Assembly: GCA_032164245.1 (NCBI GenBank)
Contig: JAVMKO010000003.1
Location: forward strand, 4,350,651 to 4,414,650
DNA: 64,000 nucleotides
From: Sternotherus odoratus
Taxonomy: Eukaryota > Chordata > Testudines > Kinosternidae
Direction: 5' to 3'
Shown: piece by piece, positions 13,201-21,209 of the stretch
Position numbering within the stretch: position 1 is the stretch's first letter
How the letters are laid out: the number at the start of each line of letters is the position of its first letter
Position numbers and translations under genes: made by a program
The notes under the pieces: model-generated
Told to the model about the DNA's origin: nothing
The model's input: only the letters and a program-made list of their open reading frames with translations
The model's database searches: none

Positions 13201-13560
13201 CCTTAAAATAGGAGTTGTCTATGGGGAGAAGGCTCAGCTCCTTGCGAGAGTCCAGGACAACTTCAAAATACTGTACATCCCCCTTCCCATCCCCCTTCTC
13301 CTCCCTTCCCTCCCCCATCGCTCCCTCACACACCCATTTGCTACTTTCTAGCACCATGACAGCTTCAGTCTCCCCACTGTCACACCCCAGACGCGGGTGC
13401 TGGGTTCGCCTGGGGGTCTCCCCCCCCTTACCCCGATGCACTGCTGGAGGGGAGGGAGGCCAAAATATCAGCCCCACCACATACCCCCAGCAGCCACTCT
13501 CCCCCTAACCCTGTCCGTGCCCCTAGCCCGAGTGCTTCGCTCCTCCCGAGCCCCGGGGGT
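10277..13560. other. AT-rich then C-rich sequence, no gene recognised
   Basis: No coding exon, RNA gene or known repeat is recognisable. The 141-codon open frame at 12076-12501 lacks any domain or composition suggesting a protein. From about 12.7 kb the composition becomes C-rich towards the promoter-like block. Confidence 0.45.
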
Positions 13561-13589
13561 GCGGCTGCAGCTCCCACGAGCCCCACAGC

Positions 13590-13884
13590 ATGGGGGGAGG
13601 GGGAAAATACCCCACACTATGGGGGGGAAGGGGAAAATACCCCACACTATGGGGGGAAAATACCCCACACTATGGGGGGAAAATACCCCACACTATGGGG
13701 GGAGGGGGGGAAATACCCCCACACTATGGGGGGGATACCCCACACTATGGGGGGAGGGGGGAAATACCCCCACACTATGGGGGGGGAAGGGGAAATACCC
13801 CACACTATGGGGGGGGGGAAGGGGAAATACCCCACACTATGGGGGGGGAAGGGGAAATACCCCACACTATGGGGGAGGGGGAAA
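13590..13884 (+). repeat. G-run minisatellite, about 10 units
   Basis: A unit of about 22-32 bases, built on the core CCCCACACTATGGGGG followed by a run of G/A, is repeated about ten times; CACTATGGGG can be counted ten times. Unit length varies through G-run length and an optional AGGGG block. Each unit carries CCCCA...TGGGG dyad symmetry and 5-9 G in a row, so the plus strand could form quadruplexes. It borders the GC-rich promoter-like block. Confidence 0.9.
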
Positions 13885-14163
13885 TACCCCACCCCACCCC
13901 CTAGCCTCCAGGAACACCAGGGCCCCAGATACCCGCCTCCTCCGCACCCCGCTGCGCAGGAAGCACTGGGGGGGGGTCCCCCAGAGGCTGCGGCTCCCCA
14001 GTTCACTCCGGGCTCACCCTCCACCCAACGTGGGGGCCCCGCTGCACGGCTCTAGGGTGCCCCTCGCCGGGGCCCCCACGCAGGACCCCAGAGCCCCCCC
14101 AACACACCACCGACGTGACCCCCCCCCCCCTGACAGCCGCAGCCCGGCCGGGCGGCGAGCTCC

Positions 14164-14172
14164 ACTCACCTG
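14164..14172 (-). promoter_or_regulatory. Candidate splice donor of a minus-strand first exon
   Basis: On the minus strand the sequence reads CAG/GTGAGT, a perfect match to the donor consensus, at the end of a GGCGGCGGCAG-rich segment inside the CpG-rich block. The exon would end at 14170. No partner acceptor was identified. Confidence 0.45.
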
Positions 14173-14607
14173 CCGCCGCCTCCGGCCTGCCCCCCGCGGA
14201 GCTAACGGGGGCGCGACAGCGACTCCGCCGGCCGCACGCAGGGGGGCGGCGCCGAGGGGCTCCCGCCGCTGCTGCTGGGGCCCCGGCTCCCGCTGTGGGG
14301 CTCCTGGGCGCCCGGGGCCCCCTGCGCCGGCTGCTCGGCTTGGCTGCGGGGCTCGGTCTCCGTCTCCCTCCCTCCCGGCGGGACGGGGCGGGGCGGGGCC
14401 GAGCGAGGGGCGGTGTCGCCGCGGCCGGATCCCTCCCCCCGCCCCCCTCAAGCCCTCTCCGCTCGGACGGCTGCCGCCATCTTCCCGCCGCCGCCGCCAC
14501 AGGCGGGCTGGACGCAGGCCGCTGCCTTTCCCCCTCCCGCAGAGCGCGGGGTCCTCCGGCCGCCAGGGCGGCGCTGCCGCCGGACGGGGCCCGGGGGCGG
14601 GACAAGT

Positions 14608-14679
14608 CGCCATCTTGGTAAAGGAGCCCGTGGGCCCAGCCACCGCCATCTTGGTAAAGGAGCCCGTGGGCCCAGCCAC
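14608..14679. repeat. Perfect 36-bp tandem duplication carrying YY1-type motifs
   Basis: Two identical 36-base units (14608-14643 and 14644-14679) each begin CGCCATCTTGG. Read on the minus strand each contains AAGATGGCG, the YY1 motif that often overlaps or lies near the start codon of CpG-island genes. Confidence 0.9.
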
Positions 14680-14931
14680 CGCCCTGCCCCCACTCTCAGC
14701 ACAAGGCTGCCCCAAGCACCATCCCCACCCCCATCGCCTCGGTGCCTGGGACACATCCTCTGCCCTACAGGGCCTGTGGGCCGCTTCCCCCTGGCCTCCA
14801 AGCCCCCTCTGGCTTGGGGCTCCAGCAGACAGCCTGCAGGCCCCGCCCCAAGCATCCACCCCCTTTGCCCCACCAAGCGCTGCCCCCCATGGCACCCAGG
14901 TACCACAGAGCCCTCCTCGGCTCTGTCCAAA

Positions 14932-15462
14932 TGTAGTGGGTAGACCACAGGGCTGTAGAGGGAGACCAGGAAATAAGTCCAAGGAAACCAATGAGACTTA
15001 AACAAAACGTGGATTTATTCGGCCGAGGTGACAGCCGCCTCAAAGCGCTAAGAAACTGTCACACCCTTATGCATAACTTACAGGCTTTTATAGCTTCAGC
15101 AGGGTGGCATTTGCATATACATTACATGATTGGCTACTTCACATTACTAGGCAGACTTAGACTTTTCAGGTGAGGTAATCATGTTACAGGAACTGTCTGA
15201 TTGGACGGAGTTCTTTCCCGCCTTTTTACAGTGGTTGTCGACCGTACACAGAACTCACAGACACAGTGCAGCATGTTATTTCTCATAAGTCTGACAGAAG
15301 CAGCAGGTATACAGAAGTATATGGCCGATTCAATTATACATGACTAACTTAAAACTTCCCTTATAATCCTCTCAAGATAATTATCAATGTTAAACAGTTT
15401 CCATATTTACATTTGACCTTTATACAATAACATTAACATTGGCTCTCTCTACAGACACCTCA
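14932..15462 (-). repeat. Proviral 3' LTR
   Basis: 531 bp; in transcription orientation it begins TGAGGTGTCT and ends CCACTACA. It has a CCAAT box at 15129-15133, a TATA box TATAAAAG at 15085-15092 and a polyadenylation signal AATAAA at 15014-15019, all on the minus strand. These place R roughly between 15060 and 14995. It points towards the CpG-rich block about 230 bp away. Confidence 0.97.
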
Positions 15463-15475
15463 TTCCCCCCTTTTT
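15463..15475 (-). promoter_or_regulatory. Polypurine tract (plus-strand DNA primer site)
   Basis: Immediately upstream of the 3' LTR the minus strand reads AAAAAGGGGGGAA. A purine run of this form ending next to the U3 start is where RNase H leaves the primer for plus-strand DNA synthesis. Confidence 0.92.
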
Positions 15476-15507
15476 CTTGTTGCAAGTCATTGCAGTCTAG
15501 CAACACA

Positions 15508-17508
15508 TTAGGCTTCGCTTCCTGCCAGCTGTTGATAATTCCGGAGCATCATCACACGCATAGTAGCCCGGCGGTCGGCTACCTGCTCGACCATAGTTTT
15601 AAGACTATTGATAAGGAGGGGGGCAACACAGGGGATGAGGAGACAGAGGACTATACCTATGGCTACAACACCGATCATGCTTTTAAGACCTCCAATCCAG
15701 CTGAACCATGAACCAATGCCTCCTCCCCATTCGAAACCTGTCCAGGTCTGGACTGGGACATGAGCTAGTCGTGTGATTTTATTAGTAATGTCCTCAATTA
15801 CTTTACTATTGTCATCGATATGGAGACAACAATTGGTAAGATTGAATTTACCACACACCCCTCCTTCAGCTGCAAGGAGATAGTCGAGAGCGAGCCTATT
15901 TTTGTAGACAGCATTGCGGAGCTGGATCTGAGTGCTTGACAGTGCTCGAAGGCCCCTAGCTGTCTCATTAGTTATTAGCTCTAGAATGGCTTGCAGGCGA
16001 ATAATTCTATTAAGCATGTATATAGGGGTCCTATACCCATATGTCCCATCTTGTGCCCAGGTTGCTGGTCCATAGTAATTAATGATTCTTTCTGGGGGCC
16101 ATTCAGAGTCACTCCAGTCTCCGATTTTGTAGGAGGAGAGCGAGAGAGAGCGCTTTTTGTTAGTATGGACAGGGTGGCCCAAGCGCTCGCCATACTCAAG
16201 GGGGAGAAGGAAGAAGGAAGGTCGAATTTCACCTAGAGTACAAGTCCCTTCCCACACCGCGGGTAGTTGAGAGTAGGCATTTAGACCACACACCCAGTAG
16301 AGGCCATATGGGGCTAGCCATGGGTGTTTAGGAGATAGAGAGGTATTTAACATTTTCTTGAGGGACTGGGGCCAAAGTACATTCTGGGGAATGTCAGTTT
16401 CATTAGGCCAATAGGAAACGGTGCTCTGATTTAAGATGGTAAGTGTTTCACATGGCATATGGCCCATTTTGGGAGCATTGGGGTTCCAGGACTGTACACA
16501 CCAGCGACCCACGATGGAATTGCGAAGGTGCCAATGGCTGAGGGTAGGTGTCTCAAAGGGGAGTTCCAGCTGCTGACTAACATTAACTTCGGCTGATTCC
16601 CATGGCCATTGGTCTCCCATTTGGGTCCCCCCACATACATAGCAATTTGAGACATTTAGGCTGGAGGCTACACTCTCAGCAAAGGAAACAAACAAATTCG
16701 TAGCTGCCTCAGGAATGGTAAAAGGGGTCTTCATCTCTTCCCAGAAGTCAGAAAAGAACTGGTGCTGAACCGACTCACCAGTCTCTTGGAGGGAAACGAG
16801 ACGGAGAGCAAAGGTACCTATGGGGTCTGACCCGGTCCCATCAATCCCTATGCCAAACTGTGACCTCTGCCTGGATAGGAACAGTTGTGGGTTGATTATC
16901 GTGAGGTTAACATAGTTACATTTGGCAGTTTGACAGTTGGTTAATACTGCGACCCTTTCAAAAAGAACACTGAAGTCCTTGGCTCTTCCTCCTGACCATG
17001 TACCCCAGGCTATGCATTCCCAGCTGGGGCATTCAGTGCATCGGGTACCCCGCTTACTGGGACAGATGTACTTGTCATTAAGGGCGTAAATGCGCTCCCA
17101 AGCTAAACTTCCACACCCAGGCGAGGAAGCAATAGCACATACATCCATGATGAGGGAACCTGGGGAGGTAGGAGACTTTAGTTGTACCCTTGTGATTAAT
17201 TCACCCGCAGTGGTCCCTTTACGGGCTTCGAGCCACCACTGTATTGCTTGCTCTTTGGGATCGAAACAGACTGCGGGGTCAGGACCATTACTTGGACATA
17301 CAGAATACGAAACATTATGAAACTGACATTCTAGGGGTTGGACTGGACAAGAAAACTTACTACGATAAATCAGGGTATCAGAAATAGTGTGCCCTGCACG
17401 CACTTGAGTGATACATGCTGAACAAGCTTGTCCCTGGGAAAACACAACAACTTTTGGGGTATATGGAAGCAGTAGCAATATATATACAAAGTTCATTAGG
17501 GAGTACAT
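15508..17508 (-). CDS. env: Retroviral envelope glycoprotein (SU-TM), open
   Basis: 666 codons from the first ATG at 17508; the open frame runs 22 codons further upstream but has no ATG there. Residues 1-28 form a hydrophobic signal peptide. SU has many cysteines and N-glycosylation sites and a CXXC motif (CYVC, about 289-292), the usual partner of the TM disulphide. A basic NKKR site at about 450-453 marks SU/TM cleavage. TM has a helical region, then an immunosuppressive-like stretch, then a loop I count as C-X7-CC (C552 and C560-561), then one membrane anchor at about 610-633 and a cytoplasmic tail of about 33 residues. Gammaretroviral TM usually has C-X6-CC. The frame is uninterrupted. 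It lies after pol and is probably expressed from a spliced RNA using the acceptor at 17526. Confidence 0.93.
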   Translation of the reverse strand: MYSLMNFVYILLLLPYTPKVVVFSQGQACSACITQVRAGHTISDTLIYRSKFSCPVQPLECQFHNVSYSVCPSNGPDPAVCFDPKEQAIQWWLEARKGTTAGELITRVQLKSPTSPGSLIMDVCAIASSPGCGSLAWERIYALNDKYICPSKRGTRCTECPSWECIAWGTWSGGRAKDFSVLFERVAVLTNCQTAKCNYVNLTIINPQLFLSRQRSQFGIGIDGTGSDPIGTFALRLVSLQETGESVQHQFFSDFWEEMKTPFTIPEAATNLFVSFAESVASSLNVSNCYVCGGTQMGDQWPWESAEVNVSQQLELPFETPTLSHWHLRNSIVGRWCVQSWNPNAPKMGHMPCETLTILNQSTVSYWPNETDIPQNVLWPQSLKKMLNTSLSPKHPWLAPYGLYWVCGLNAYSQLPAVWEGTCTLGEIRPSFFLLPLEYGERLGHPVHTNKKRSLSLSSYKIGDWSDSEWPPERIINYYGPATWAQDGTYGYRTPIYMLNRIIRLQAILELITNETARGLRALSSTQIQLRNAVYKNRLALDYLLAAEGGVCGKFNLTNCCLHIDDNSKVIEDITNKITRLAHVPVQTWTGFEWGGGIGSWFSWIGGLKSMIGVVAIGIVLCLLIPCVAPLLINSLKTMVEQVADRRATMRVMMLRNYQQLAGSEA

Positions 17509-17523
17509 TGTAGCCAGCGTTTG

Positions 17524-17542
17524 TACTGTAAAGCAGAGCAGG
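17524..17542 (-). promoter_or_regulatory. Candidate env splice acceptor
   Basis: On the minus strand CTGCTCTGCTTTACAG is followed by TACAAACG, that is, a pyrimidine tract ending in CAG with the exon starting at 17525. It lies 17 bases upstream of the first env ATG, so the spliced RNA would present that ATG first. This supports 17508 as the start over the upstream GTG at 17574. Confidence 0.7.
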
Positions 17543-17592
17543 TCTTCAGAGCGGTGCTTGGTCACCTGACTCACACAGGTAAGTTGGATGCT

Positions 17593-20500
17593 TTACCGGG
17601 CGGACGGCTGGGCTGGTCTTCGAAAGACAACTTGCAGAGGGTTGGAACTGTTCATGGAAACCTGCCAGTCAGGTGTAGGTGATGTATGGTCCGCCTTAAC
17701 ACGGGTGTAGTGGATCCACGGCTTGACACTAGCTAATTTGACAGCAGTGGGGGTGGTGAGGAGAATAGTATAGGGGCCCTTCCACTTAGGTCCTAAGGGG
17801 TTGGTCTTCCAGTCCTTAAGCCATACGGAATCACCTGGGGAAAAAGGGTGCAGAGCAGTGACAGGAAATGGGAACTTAAGCTCACTAACATAGGTGGATA
17901 GTTGATCTAATACAGTGCTTAGGAGCTGAACTTCTTTTATAAGGCCTTGTTTTCCTAAAAGGTAAGTATCCCCTTGTAGGCGGTGGACCCCCAGCGGGGG
18001 TCGGCCAAACACTAGCTCATAGGGTGAGAGCTTTAGGGACCGTGTGGGAGTGCATCGGACCCTAAGCAATACCATGGGTAGGGCGGAAGTCCAAGACAGG
18101 CCGGTTTCCTGACAGATTTTACCTAAGGCGGTTTTTAAAGTCCTGTTCATTCTTTCTACTTTCCCTGATGCTTGCGGATGGTAGGCACAATGAAGTTTCC
18201 AGGTGACCCCCAAGAGGTGTGACAGAGTACGAATGATCTTATGGACAAAGGCAGGACCGTTATCGCTGCCAATGTGTAAAGGGAGTCCGAATCGGGGGAT
18301 CACATCTCGGAGCAGGGCCTTAGTGACTTGCTCAGCTTTCTCATTCGTGGTGGGCCATGCTTCGACCCAGCCAGAGTAGGTGCATACCGCTACAAGTAGA
18401 TATTTGAATTTACCAGATTTCGGCATTTCAGTGAAGTCTACGACCAGGGATTCCATAGGACTGTGTCCCATGTATTGAACTCCTGGCGGTCTGAGAGACC
18501 CCACACGTGGATTATGCTTAGCACAAATCTGGCAGCGAAGGGCAGCACGTTTGGTGAGAGCATGCAGGCCATTTATATAGAGTTCACGATCTAAGAGTTC
18601 AGCTAAGCTAGTGCCACCCAGGTGGGTTTGCTGGTGCATTTCCTGAATTACCTCCCAGGCTACGGCATTGGGTAGAAAGATTTTGTTATTTGGCAGGACA
18701 TATAAGCCTGACTGTTTCACTCCTTTCTCCTGCTCAGCCCAAAGTTGTTCCTGTGTAGTGTAGTGGACTTCAGCTGGGATCATGTCGGCTGCGTTAAGGT
18801 GCTGGATGAGGACAGCCGGTGGTTGTTGGTGTGCTGCAGCTTTGGCCTCTTCGTCTGCTTGCCGATTTCCTTTGGCAACAGGATCCTCGCTATGTTGGTG
18901 CCCTTTGCAGTGCATCACGGCGACTTGTTTAGGCATCCAAACCGCGTCAAGGAGGGCCAGGATCTCATCTGCATGCTTTATTCTTTGCCCGTTCGAGGTT
19001 AGGAGCCCTCTCTCCCTATATATAGCTCCATGGGCATGTAGTGTTAAGAAGGCGTACTTTGAGTCAGTATAGATGTTGATCCGTTGCCCTTTTCCTAGCT
19101 CGAGGGCTCGACGGAGGGCAATTAGTTCTGCTTTCTGGGCAGAGGTTCCAGGGGGAAGTGCTCCCGCCTCACAAACAGTGCTTTGATCATCAACTATGGC
19201 ATATCCTGCCAGTCGCTGGCCCTGATAAACGAAGCTACTGCCATCAGTGAAAAAGACGTGGTCAGGCCTGGTCAAAGGCGTATCAGTCAGATCTGGTCGA
19301 CTAGAGTACACTTCGTCCATGACTTGAAGGCAATTGTGTTCCTTAGTAGGCTTCTCTTCCACGGGCAACAGAGTAGCAGGGTTGAGGGTGGAGCAGACGG
19401 AGATGTTAACGGAAGGGTTATCCACTAGTATGCTTTCATATTTGAGGAGTTTTGCATTGGTCATCCAGTGATGACCCCTATGCTCCATTAGTGTGACCAC
19501 AGCATGTGGGCACTTCAAGGAGACCGGTTGCCCTAAAGTAAGTTTACTGGCTTCTTCAGCAAGTAGGGCAGCTGCTGCTATGGCACGTAGGCAGCCCGGC
19601 CATCCTTGAATTACAGTATCCAGTTGCTTGGAGAAATACGCCACCGGTCGTGGCCAGCTGCCAACGATCTGGGTTAAGACTCCAACTGCGATACCCTTCC
19701 TCTCTCCTACATACAATATGAAAGGCTTATTCAGGTCTGGGAGACCTAATGCTGGAGCTGTCATCAAGGCAGACTTGATGCTTTCAAACCCTTTTTGTTG
19801 TTCCCCCGTCCAGATGAAGGGGTCGGTGGCTCCCCCTCTTGTAGCCTCGTGGAGGGGCTTAGCTAGGATAGCGTAATTGGGGATCCAGAGTCGACAGAAT
19901 CCTGCAGCTCCCAGGAACTCTCGCACTTGGCGCCTGTTTGTAGGGGTAGGAATGGTGCAAACTGCTTCTTTCCTTTCGATGTCTAACATGCGGGTTCCTT
20001 GTGTGAGCTTGAATCCCAGATATTTCACCTCCTTCTGCACTAATTGGGCCTTCTTCCTGGAGACCTTGTAACCTTTGCGACAGAGATGTTTTAAGAGGTT
20101 GGTAGTAGCTTCCACACATTCAGCTCGAGTTCTCGTCGCTACGAGGAGATCATCTGCATATTGCAGAATATTCCAAGGATTGCCTCCTTGTGTGAGGGGT
20201 ACTAGATCTTGAGCCAGAGCTTGTCCGAAGAGGGAGGGTGAATTACAAAAACCCTGTGGGAGGCGAGCCCATGTCATGTGGGTCTTCTGGCCGGTGTCAG
20301 GGTGCTCCCATTGGAAGGCGAAGATGGGTTGACTGACGGGTGCAAGCCGGAGACAGAAGAAGGCGTCTTTGAGATCTAGAACTGAGTACCACTGGGCATT
20401 TGCTGGTACCAGACTGAGGAGGGTGTAGGGATTTGGCACCACTGGATGTAACGGGATCACCCTTTTATTCACGGCCCGCAGGTCTTGTACAGGTCGGAAG

Positions 20501-20736
20501 CTTCCATCAGGTTTTTGCACAGGCAACAGGGGAGTATTCCAGGACGACTGGCATTTGACAATAATACCAGCGTCAGACAATTTCTGCAGATGCTTATGTA
20601 TTCCAACTACAGCTTGCCGAGGCAAGGGGTATTGGGGAATTGAGACAGGTGTTGCCATAGGTTTTAGATCGACGATGATTGGGGGAATATCAATCGCCAG
20701 TCCTGGTGGGTTATCTTCCGCCCATACACCTGGACC
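17593..20736 (-). CDS. pol: Retroviral Pol: reverse transcriptase, RNase H, integrase
   Basis: The frame is open from 20736 (after a TGA at 20737-20739) to 17593, with its first ATG at 20658; residues below are numbered from that ATG. RT has VLDLKD (D95) and YADD (167-170). RNase H has D472, E511, D532 and D602. Integrase has H675, H679, C709 and C712 of the zinc-binding HHCC, then D741, D799 and E835 with exactly 35 residues between the last two, and a C-terminal GPY-type segment near 970. All catalytic residues are present. RT-like sequence continues upstream of the ATG to about 20727, overlapping the end of pro in another frame. Pol would normally be made as a Gag-Pro-Pol fusion, so the frame change needs either recoding or is a lesion. 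Confidence 0.95.
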   Translation of the reverse strand, partial: GPGVWAEDNPPGLAIDIPPIIVDLKPMATPVSIPQYPLPRQAVVGIHKHLQKLSDAGIIVKCQSSWNTPLLPVQKPDGSFRPVQDLRAVNKRVIPLHPVVPNPYTLLSLVPANAQWYSVLDLKDAFFCLRLAPVSQPIFAFQWEHPDTGQKTHMTWARLPQGFCNSPSLFGQALAQDLVPLTQGGNPWNILQYADDLLVATRTRAECVEATTNLLKHLCRKGYKVSRKKAQLVQKEVKYLGFKLTQGTRMLDIERKEAVCTIPTPTNRRQVREFLGAAGFCRLWIPNYAILAKPLHEATRGGATDPFIWTGEQQKGFESIKSALMTAPALGLPDLNKPFILYVGERKGIAVGVLTQIVGSWPRPVAYFSKQLDTVIQGWPGCLRAIAAAALLAEEASKLTLGQPVSLKCPHAVVTLMEHRGHHWMTNAKLLKYESILVDNPSVNISVCSTLNPATLLPVEEKPTKEHNCLQVMDEVYSSRPDLTDTPLTRPDHVFFTDGSSFVYQGQRLAGYAIVDDQSTVCEAGALPPGTSAQKAELIALRRALELGKGQRINIYTDSKYAFLTLHAHGAIYRERGLLTSNGQRIKHADEILALLDAVWMPKQVAVMHCKGHQHSEDPVAKGNRQADEEAKAAAHQQPPAVLIQHLNAADMIPAEVHYTTQEQLWAEQEKGVKQSGLYVLPNNKIFLPNAVAWEVIQEMHQQTHLGGTSLAELLDRELYINGLHALTKRAALRCQICAKHNPRVGSLRPPGVQYMGHSPMESLVVDFTEMPKSGKFKYLLVAVCTYSGWVEAWPTTNEKAEQVTKALLRDVIPRFGLPLHIGSDNGPAFVHKIIRTLSHLLGVTWKLHCAYHPQASGKVERMNRTLKTALGKICQETGLSWTSALPMVLLRVRCTPTRSLKLSPYELVFGRPPLGVHRLQGDTYLLGKQGLIKEVQLLSTVLDQLSTYVSELKFPFPVTALHPFSPGDSVWLKDWKTNPLGPKWKGPYTILLTTPTAVKLASVKPWIHYTRVKADHTSPTPDWQVSMNSSNPLQVVFRRPAQPSAR

Positions 20737-21206
20737 TCAAAGGTTTGCCAATCCTGTCTCTCCTCTATGGAAGCAAAGAGTCGCCACTCTTCTTCAACGG
20801 GGAGTGCTAACATAAGTCGTGGGGTTGGGGAAGGCTTTTCTCCTAGTCGCACCCCCATGGTTCCGTCACTGTCAAAGGTGAGAGTGGCTCTGAGTTTCGA
20901 CAGCATATCTCTTCCGAGTAGGGGAACGGGACACTCAGGTATGTAAAGAAGTTTGTGGGTGACGACGTGACTGCCCAACCGGCATGCTCTTTCATGCAGG
21001 AAGGGGCAGGGTTTCTTTTGTCCTGTTGCCCCTATAATGGTGGTCTGTTGTTGGCTTATGGGGGCAACCTTGGTGTTGATCACGGACTTGGTGGCTCCAG
21101 TATCAATTAAAAAGTCTATTAACTGGCCTCCCACATCTACACAGACCATCGGCTCCCCGGGGCCAGTTGCAAATACTTCTGTTGGGGGCCGTGGAGCCGG
21201 TCTGGC
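20664..21206 (-). CDS. pro: Retroviral aspartic protease, in frame with gag after UAG
   Basis: The frame continues directly from gag after the UAG at 21207-21209; its first internal ATG is at 21149. Counted from that ATG, DTGA (16-19) is the catalytic aspartate motif and LLGRDML near 96-102 is the conserved helix motif of retropepsins. It ends at TAA 20664-20666. The last 20 or so codons are translated from DNA whose other frame encodes RT-like sequence, so the true protease end is upstream. Expression is expected by readthrough suppression, as in gammaretroviruses. Alternative: a short separate product, unlikely because no promoter or ribosome-entry signal is apparent. Confidence 0.9.
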   Translation of the reverse strand, partial: ARPAPRPPTEVFATGPGEPMVCVDVGGQLIDFLIDTGATKSVINTKVAPISQQQTTIIGATGQKKPCPFLHERACRLGSHVVTHKLLYIPECPVPLLGRDMLSKLRATLTFDSDGTMGVRLGEKPSPTPRLMLALPVEEEWRLFASIEERQDWQTFEVQVYGRKITHQDWRLIFPQSSSI

Positions 21207-21209
21207 CTA
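21121..21209 (-). promoter_or_regulatory. UAG readthrough site with predicted pseudoknot
   Basis: After the UAG at 21207-21209 there are 7 bases, then stem 1 (21193-21199 pairing with 21150-21156; CGGCTCC with GGAGCCG). The stem 1 loop contains 21161-21168 (AACTGGCC), which pairs perfectly with 21121-21128 (GGCCAGTT) as stem 2. A UAG followed by a spacer of about 8 bases and an H-type pseudoknot is the gammaretroviral signal for Gag-Pol readthrough. Loop 1 here (about 24 bases) is longer than I would expect. Confidence 0.7.

Larger units (their letters stand above)
13900..14700 (-). promoter_or_regulatory. CpG-rich promoter-like block
   Basis: This is the only long CpG-rich segment in the window. 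It contains tandem GGGGCGGGG Sp1-type boxes at about 14384-14399 and YY1-type GCCATCTT motifs at 14476-14483, 14609-14616 and 14645-14652. No TATA box was seen. Together with a good minus-strand splice donor at 14164-14172 this suggests a housekeeping-type promoter and first exon transcribed leftwards. I cannot name the gene, and the open frames through the block look like products of GC content. Confidence 0.6.

Noticed and set aside
14014..14991. 325-codon minus-strand open frame with repeated MAVAGPTGSFTK
   Set aside because: The repeat comes from the 36-bp DNA duplication and the rest is GC-rich filler; the frame also extends into the LTR. A real first exon may lie here but this frame is not evidence for it.
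13397..15001. 534-codon plus-strand open frame across the GC-rich block
   Set aside because: It runs through a minisatellite, the CpG-rich block and into the LTR. It is low-complexity in every frame and has no domain, so it reflects composition, not a gene.
17509..17574. Env start at the upstream in-frame position 17574
   Set aside because: The codon there is GTG. The first ATG (17508) follows the splice acceptor directly and begins a proper signal peptide.
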